Source: Protea cynaroides (lineage: Eukaryota > Streptophyta > Magnoliopsida > Proteales > Proteaceae). Taken from it: 64,000 bases of DNA. The notes under the pieces are model-generated. The model saw nothing but the letters and a program-made list of their open reading frames with translations. It ran no database searches and was not told the origin of the DNA. Made by a program: the position numbers and the translations under genes. Every line of letters begins with the position of its first letter. Position 1 is the stretch's first letter. The stretch spans positions 41,094,834 to 41,158,833 of the forward strand of contig CM053267.1 of the NCBI GenBank assembly GCA_028583415.1, in the 5' to 3' direction. Below are positions 57,901 through 64,000 of this stretch, piece after piece.

Positions 57901-60900
57901 GGTGGCAGTGGTAGTGGATTTGCTGAGCCAGAGCCACAGAGATGAAGCAAAGGGATTGGTTCTTGGTTTTCTAGATCATGAAGTAGAAGGGAAGAACCTG
58001 TGCCTCAGCCACGGGGACGGGATGATTATGTTCAAGTTCTAGAGCAAGATCCCGGAGTCTTTACGAAGCAAGGTAGTAAGCAAAAAAAACTAAAGGCAAT
58101 GTTTGGGGGAAAGAATAGGGAGTCAGTAGGGTATTCTTACTCTAAGTGATCGTTTTATCATGGCATCCTAGCAAACGCCACCACAGGCTCTTTCTTTCAG
58201 ATAATGCTAAATGCAGTTACTGAGGCAGGTACAGGGATTAGAGGGTCAAATCAATATGAGCTAATGACTCATTATTTGCCTCAACATAAGAAGGAATTAC
58301 AAGACTGGATTCTAGGCCAGAAAAAGAATTGGAAAGATTTAGGAGTAACTATTATGTGTGATGGTTGGACTAGTCCTACCAGAAAGTTCATCATCAACTT
58401 CATGGTTTATTGTGATGGGAGGACGGTGTTCCTTAGGTCTATTGATGCATCAGCTGAAGTAAAAGATGCAGATTATATTTATGGGCTGTTACAAGAGGTG
58501 GTGGTTGAGGTGGGAGCTCAGAACGTTATTCAGATTGTGACGGACAACGACAACAATTTTAAGAAGGCAAGGGAAATGTTAATGAACGATGCTGACTACA
58601 ATCTCTTCTGGACTCCATGTGCTGCCCATTGTATTGATTTGATGTTGAAGGACATAGGCAAGATAAGTAAAGTCAAGAGAGTGGTTGAGCAAGCAAGACA
58701 AGTAACCACTTTCATCTACAACCATGGTTATTCCTTGAACATGCTCAGGGAGAGATGTGGAGGGGACTTGATCAGACCAGGCGTCACCAGATTCGCTACG
58801 AACTTCATAGCATTGAAGAGCTTTGAGGCGAAGATGGCCGGACTCAGATCGATGTTTGCATCTGAGGATTGATTTTCGTGGAGACAATCAGCTACCCCCC
58901 AGGGAGTGAAAGCACAGAGTACCATCGCTTCAGACGAATTTTGGCAAAATGTGAAGGTGGTAGTCAGGGTGTTGCATCCTGTAGTACAGGTGTTGAGATT
59001 GGTAGATACTGAGCGAAAACCTACCATGCCACTTCTTTATGTTGTTGTGGACGCATTGAAAATACGTGTTAAAGCTTTGATACCACGTAGCTACAAGAAT
59101 TACATAAAGATCATCAATGACCGATGGAAGAGCCAACTCATGCATCCATTGCATAAGGCTGGTGAGTAAATTTGATGATGTATTTACTTTAGTGTTACTT
59201 ATGTACCAATATAATTTTTATTTGCTTTAACCATGTGTCCACTGTCAAATATTTCAGCATACTATTTGAACCCCAAGTACCAGTATACGCATGTACTTGG
59301 GACGAACACGGAACTCATTGAGGCAGTGAAGCTAGTGGTTGCAAAGTTGGAGCCAGATCCCCAAACACAGGCATTGGCAAACCTAGAGGTGAGTTGTGTG
59401 CTTCAATTACTGGAAATATGATCGCCGTGACACTAATTGTACTAGTTACTGCTATTGCTAGTGCGGCAAAACTATATATTGTAATTGCAAATATTTATAA
59501 GTTTTTAATTGTGTGTAGATTAAAACCTTCAGGGAAGCCCGTGGCAGTTTTGGGTTCCCCGCTGCAGTGGCTGGACGTGACAAAAGTGATCCGTGTATGT
59601 ATTACGTTTAAATGACATACGAAATTAAATTATCTTATGTTTTATGTATTATGTTTAAATGACATACAAAATTACAAAATGTTGTTGTTCTTATGCAGCT
59701 GAATGGTGGGTGTTGTATGGTAAAGATGCACCTGCTCTGAAGAATATAGCAAGTAGAGTGTTAGCTCAGACATGCTCTGCATCTGGCTGTGAGGAAAACT
59801 AGAGTACTTTCAACCTCATTCATTCAAAGAGGCGGAATCGACTTGGCTCCTAACGGCTAAATGACTTGGTTTTTGTGCATTATAACATGAGGCTAAGGGT
59901 GCAAAACATGTTCCATGATAAGGAGGATGATACCCCGCTCGAGCTCGCCAACATCTTCCAGCTTGACTCTGAAGAGGAAGATCCATTAGTAGAGTGGGTG
60001 CGTGACAGGGGAGTACCTGTGATGGACGAGCCCGGGGGGATGCCTGACTCCCATTTGGTCAGCCATTTGGATACTGATGTCGACAAGTTTTTAGCCTCGG
60101 ACGAGGGTCGAGTCCATACACGGTCACCCGTGCCGTTTGACCCTCCTGCTAGCACCGATACAGATGATCCTGAGTGGAATTGGAGTGGTAGTGGAGCTAG
60201 TGGTAGTGATCATGGGGGTGGACGTGGAGACCCAGGTGGAGGTTGAGCCACTATTGTCAATATTGGGGCTGATCCAAAGCCACGAGCATCACCTGTTAGA
60301 TACACTGGGGAGAGCCAGTACACTCATGCAACACAGGATGATGACCATGGTGCACGTGTGCCATCCTCATCACGTAGACCAACTTCGTATTCGCGTAGGC
60401 CTCGGCATCATTCCCATTCTCAACATGATGAAAATGCTAATTGCAGTAGCACAATGGACGTCGACGTTGATAGTTTCTCTACTGGCTTACAAGGATTGAG
60501 TATGGAGGAGAATAGCAGCTACTGCAATGGACAGGAGCTGTGGAATTTTCCTGGATATAGCACTGGTTCAGCATACACCTCAAATGATTATGTTGATATC
60601 AACTTCGTCCCCTATCCCACTGCGACTGCATATGGTTCTTCCTTCGACGATGGTTCAGATGCAGGAGCAGACACGGAGTCAGAGTGGATTAACCAACTTC
60701 TATTCCGTTCCATCAGTACTTCCGCAAGAGTCTACGCACCAGAGTACTACTTCAGAAGTTTTTCCATTCTTCCCAAAGATAGGTATCCTTCGGACAGCTA
60801 CTGATGTTATATTTATGAATCATGTGCAAGATTACTAGAACTACTTTGCATCAAGAATGTCATGGGAAGATTATGTTGCTCAATTGGAAGACAATTTGCG

Positions 60901-63625
60901 TCGACAACTTTCCCAGATGTATGATGATAGTAGGATGGATCATCCACGACACTCTACGTATTACTAGACATTGTATCTGTATGAGGACTGTGGAATTGTG
61001 GACTATGGGCACAGGGGGACTATGGGATCATTCAATATTGAATATTTGAACTATGATGTAATGATTTATAATGAAGTGTTATTTTGTTTCTCTTTCCCCT
61101 AATGCATTATGTTATTGTCTCATTTGTCATATTTGATTGAATATAATAGCTAATATTAACCTAAATTTACAACAGACTTCAGCGTTGACTGTCAAAACAT
61201 GGGTGTAAACCCAAACAACCACAAAGAGTCATTATTTTTACAATTTTATACTCTAAATGTGTTTATGTATGTAAAAATGAGGTTCTCCTGAAGTTGGAGA
61301 CCTAAAAAATACATTTTGGGCACCGAGCTGTCTCGGACAAAATACACTGTCTCGGCGAGATCTCGCCGAGATCTCGGTTTCGGAGGAGGCCAAGACTCCT
61401 CCGAAACCCTAGATTTTAAACCTTGGTTTCAGTATGAAGGATTTATGCTTGGTCCTTTGCAGCAATTCTATAGAGTTTAGTCAAAGCATGCCAATGCTTT
61501 TATTTGTAAGCACTCTCCCTGCCATTGCCAATGCATCAACTTTAATTCACATTACCTCATGTTCTAACAATTTCATGCGAGCTTCTTCCTCCTTGCGTCT
61601 CTCTTCTTCAAGGGAAGCTGCTAGAGCAGCTTTCTGTTCTAATCGACGGGCTTCAGCTTCCTCCATGGCCTTCAATTCTCTCTCTCTATCAGCTTGTAGT
61701 GAAGCAAGATACTCATCATCCTGCAGCCCCAGACTAGCATCAATGGTTTAACAATAATAATCATTAGACTACGGTTAGAAAAGGAAAGGACAAACCTGCT
61801 GCTCTCGCAGTAGGCGCTGTGCTGCTAGAGTGGGTGAAGGAGGACGTGGCATCCGACGAGGATAAGAACCCGCATCAAAACAATACGCAGCCCCTTCAGG
61901 AATCCGACCAAAAAGAGCAGCTTCAAGCATAACCGCTTCATCATGTTCCTCTGAAGATATGCCTCCCCACTTCATCAGAATAAGAATGTAACCTTTTAGT
62001 GCTAAAACAGTATCACACTATCCTGGTAAGTAAAAAATAAAAAATGTACCAACAGCAGGGCATACTTCATCAGAATGAAAGATGCCCCCAGTGCGCTGCT
62101 GATCAGTACCAATATCATGCTGTCTTGGACTTGACGGGGGGCTGTCTATCATTTCTCCAACATTTCTTGCAGATTCCACAGATCCAGAAGAAACATGCCT
62201 GGAACTGTGTTTAACCAATGGCTGCTCCTTTACATCCACAGCTTCATTCTGCACAGATGAGCTTCCTGCCTCCAAGTTCAATTGACTTGGAGTTCCCTTG
62301 CCCAAAGAACCAAATCCTTGCCTCCAGCACAAAAAGGGAAAACAAATCAGGAACATGGATAAAACACCATCTACACACACACACACACACAGAGGACAAG
62401 CCTAAATGTATGCACAAGCATGCGATGATCAGACAAAGTGAAAGACTAGAAGGCAAATATGATGTGCAGACAGAACAGCAACAAAAGATATCCACCTTCC
62501 ATTTGCTAATGGTAGTTTTCCTGACTCTCCTACATCAGATGGGCTAAAATCATGCTGCTGAGCTGCACCAATTAACACACCCGGTTCATTGTGTGCCTTC
62601 TCTTTCTCTGCCGTCTGAATTGAATTCAAGTTACAAAAGGGTAAAGAAAAGCTGAAAACAAAAGTTTAAAAATCATAGGAAAATTAGAAACCTTTAATGA
62701 CAATGAAACTGCCTGTGCAAGCTCAGTATCCTCTAACTGAGATTGCCTTCGTTGTATCCTGGGACCAAATGAGTCCTGAAACAAGATGGAAATATGTAAG
62801 GTATTCAGTCATCATCGGCCTACATCAAATTGTATGACGAGCACAAGATGACAAGAATTACTTTACATACATTAGTAGAACCGAATTGTCGATTTGGGTA
62901 ACCCTCTTCAGCCTCTCTTTTTGAAGCTTCAATGGCAGCTCGGACCATCTCTTCTTCTATATCGTTACCATCATCACTGTCCACAGTTGGAGCACTTGGG
63001 ACATGCGCCTGATAATGACTCACACCCGAAAAGCTAGTTTCTCTTTCATTCTGACCCGCAGTATGTGCAGGGCGATCAATCAGAATACCTTCATCCTCTG
63101 CATCATCAATTATGACATGTCCACGGATTTCAGGACCATGGGCATATGCAGTTCCAGTGACATCTTCAACAGTAGGACTGGATCCAGAATGACCAGGCTG
63201 GTCATTTCCATCCTTGACCTCTATGGGGATCTCCCGAACAACTCTTGGATGTGAAACGTATGGTGCATGGCTGGAGAACTCGGGAGCAGCCCTGCCTTCA
63301 AAGGAACTTCTAGGAAAAGTGGGGCCAATAATTGAGAATGGGTTCAAGTTTCTAGCAGCTGATAGAAATTGTAGAGGTCCCCGGGTTTCCAGTCCGATTG
63401 GATCATCTATATCCATGAAATCATCAACAGGTGCTTGTTGTGTGCTGGACATAATAAGCATGAAATGTAACAGTTATTCAGGAAAGGAATTAATACTCCC
63501 AGATAATGAGAGTAACTCCTAATAATAAGAACGAAATGGGGGAAAAAGTATATATCAACTGCTACATACATATTTCTATCTCCTTCGCTAAAATGTGCAT
63601 TGACAGCTTCATTGATATCACCGTC
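50081..63625 (-). CDS. PUX8: PUX8-like UBX-domain protein (CDC48/p97 adaptor), ten exons, N-terminus outside the window
   Basis: PUX proteins bind the CDC48/p97 ATPase through their UBX domain and deliver ubiquitinated cargo. Exons (minus strand): 63570-63625, 62871-63444, 62692-62775, 62496-62614, 62066-62321, 61796-61969, 61556-61720, 51653-51796, 51496-51552 and 50081-50188. These total 1737 bases, 578 residues plus stop, with all phases consistent. The first exon seen, DGDINEAVNAHFSEGDRN, is the end of a UBA-like domain. Then come MDIDD, HPRVVREIPIEVKDG, ubiquitin-interacting helices (EEEMVRAAIEASKREA; EDTELAQAVSLSLK), the family motif WGGISSEEHDEAVMLEAALF, a charged coiled coil (DDEYLASLQADRERELKAME), and the UBX domain: VTLLVRMPDGSRRGRRFL, FDFIDVGRNVKPGTYKL and VRPYPRRAFSDGE, ending EALFLELI. 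The intron between exons 61556-61720 and 51653-51796 is 9759 bp and contains two transposons. Confidence 0.93.
52066..52508 (+). repeat. 5' LTR of the non-autonomous element
   Basis: 443 bp, tgttaataatatt to ttttgtcaca, with ctataaatagtgactact as the probable TATA box (52410-52427). Confidence 0.85.
52530..53600 (+). repeat. Degenerate CTG/GATCTG-rich low-complexity tract
   Basis: Endless variants of gatctgatctgctgctactg with no conserved reading frame. It is the interior of the non-autonomous LTR element. Microsatellites (CT)n at 53948-53987 and (GT)n at 54872-54905 lie further in. Confidence 0.8.
55097..55534 (+). repeat. 3' LTR of the non-autonomous element
   Basis: 438 bp, tattaataatatt to ttttgtcaca; the usual TG start has mutated to TA. 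The TATA-like ctataaatagtgattgct is retained. Confidence 0.85.
56172..57424 (+). promoter_or_regulatory. 5' subterminal and leader region of the hAT element
   Basis: GAGATCTCG/CTCGGCGAG-rich repeats (56190-56220, 56478-56540) are followed by a leader with a clear donor gaaggtaagtttctt (56741). The same leader is kept in the deletion derivative at 31215. Internal repeats of caatta...ttgcatttaaaaattaa occur at about 56905, 57065 and 57230. Confidence 0.6.
57425..60804 (+). pseudogene. hAT transposase remnant (BED finger, DUF659, hAT C-terminal dimerisation)
   Basis: The BED zinc finger (WQHATVLQGDRKKTQCNFC...GSITRLKQHLSG) lies at about 57490-57600, followed by a frame change. DUF659 (58204-58872) carries TIMCDGWTSPTRKF with the first catalytic Asp, VTDNDNNFKKA with the second, and FWTPCAAHCIDLMLKDI. 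The hAT-C part after 59700 has WWVLYGKDAPALKNIASRVL and CSASGCEEN, then a stop where the family has Trp, then STFNLIHSKRRNRLG. Introns still have good borders (about 59160-59258, 59389-59519, 59590-59698). Stops near 57945, 58871, 59801, 59852 and 60244 prevent a full product. An acidic tail reads on to 60804. Confidence 0.9.
61434..61555. other. Short intron end between hAT element and PUX8 exon
   Basis: About 120 bp of unique sequence separates the transposon's target duplication from the splice donor at 61555; nothing else is seen. Confidence 0.5.
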
Positions 63626-64000
63626 CTGTTCCTATTACCAATCAGGAGAGAACACAAGCAGAAAAAGATTACAGCAGATATATGGATCCCAAAGAGAATA
63701 TGATGAACAAGAAGCAATAAAAAAAATCAAATAAAATACTGCCATCATAAAGTGACAAATGCAATAGAAATGGGAAACTAAAATAATATACTAACAGATA
63801 CTTGAAACCAGCAACAAGAGTAACATACAGACACTTAGCCTCAGTGAAAACAAAACCTGCTACGAATGTTTTCAGAAAGGATAGCTTGTCACATAATTAA
63901 TGAGTAAATAACAGCTGAATTCATCATGGAGTCTGTTGAGACTTCCACATCTTCATGCACCACCTGGAAGATTAAAAAAAAGGTGAAGGGTGAATGTATG
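63626..64000. other. 5' part of the PUX8-like gene: intron sequence
   Basis: No convincing exon is found here. The missing first exon(s), with the start codon and most of the UBA domain, should lie right of the window. A possible acceptor (aatcttccag on the minus strand near 63970) is followed by no recognisable PUX sequence. Confidence 0.4.

Larger units (their letters stand above)
56171..61425 (+). mobile_element. hAT transposon, full-length family member with decayed transposase
   Basis: Ends catggaataaaatct and agattttaaaccttg are inverted repeats with three mismatches in 15. The flanks gtttcagt (56163-56170 and 61426-61433) are a perfect 8-bp duplication. Subterminal GAGATCTCG repeats occur at both ends. 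The transposase (BED, DUF659, hAT-C) lies between. It sits in the large intron of the PUX8-like gene on the strand opposite to the gene. The perfect target duplication suggests a fairly recent insertion despite the broken frames. Confidence 0.95.
51797..61555. other. 9.76 kb transposon-filled intron of the PUX8-like gene
   Basis: It contains the non-autonomous LTR element (52066-55534), about 600 bp of unassigned sequence including a gggatgtcaacggc-type repeat end (55950-56110), and the 5.26 kb hAT element (56171-61425). Only about 130 bp separates the hAT end from the donor at 61555. Confidence 0.85.

Noticed and set aside
62218..63522. Several plus-strand frames
   Set aside because: Antisense of PUX8-like exons; no family match.

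Overview
This is nuclear DNA from a flowering plant, most likely a dicot-type genome. It has spliced genes with GT-AG introns, several introns of 5 to 10 kb, very AT-rich spacers, many microsatellites, and a dense load of LTR retrotransposons, hAT elements and short inverted-repeat elements. Nothing in it is prokaryotic. The species cannot be named from the sequence alone.

Four protein-coding genes can be built, all on the minus strand. I joined them exon by exon by reading splice sites and checking phase. (1) 170-19939: the first seven coding exons (413 residues) of an OSCA1/CSC1-type osmosensitive calcium-permeable channel; its 3' half lies left of the window. (2) 28979-38727: a complete three-exon UFD1-family zinc-finger protein (567 residues) of the PRLI-interacting-factor-K type; exon 1 is cut off from the rest by an 8 kb intron. 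(3) 45486-47744: a complete three-exon plant RNase III-like protein with one catalytic domain and one dsRNA-binding domain (296 residues). (4) 50081-63625: ten exons of a PUX8-like UBX-domain protein. Its C-terminal UBX exons (50081-51796) lie behind a 9.76 kb intron filled with transposons, and only the extreme N-terminus is missing, to the right. Genes 2 and 4 are both relatives of CDC48/p97 cofactors.

Transposons explain most of the rest. OSCA intron 1 holds a deleted Ty1-copia element with paired LTRs, primer-binding site and polypurine tract (15555-18977). UFD1 intron 1 holds pararetrovirus-like debris split by a small hAT element (31215-32061), plus a copia gag remnant with its 3' LTR (about 34590-36069). 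The large PUX intron holds a non-autonomous LTR element with a perfect 5-bp target duplication (52066-55534) and a 5.26 kb hAT element with a decayed BED/DUF659/hAT-C transposase (56171-61425). The small hAT at 31215 is an internal-deletion derivative of the same family as the 5.26 kb hAT, an Ac/Ds-like pair. The spacers and introns also carry a hAT-type MITE with perfect 8-bp target duplication (25159-25781), a TIR element filled with a CCA/CCG satellite (26953-27780), a perfect 51-bp foldback (39382-39521), several imperfect foldbacks (one 12 bases after the RNase III stop codon), and many local tandem duplications.

I see no tRNA, rRNA or CRISPR array. No clearly new multi-gene system is visible. 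The most interesting signals are the hAT pair, the foldbacks near genes (especially at the RNase III gene), and the nested insertion history.
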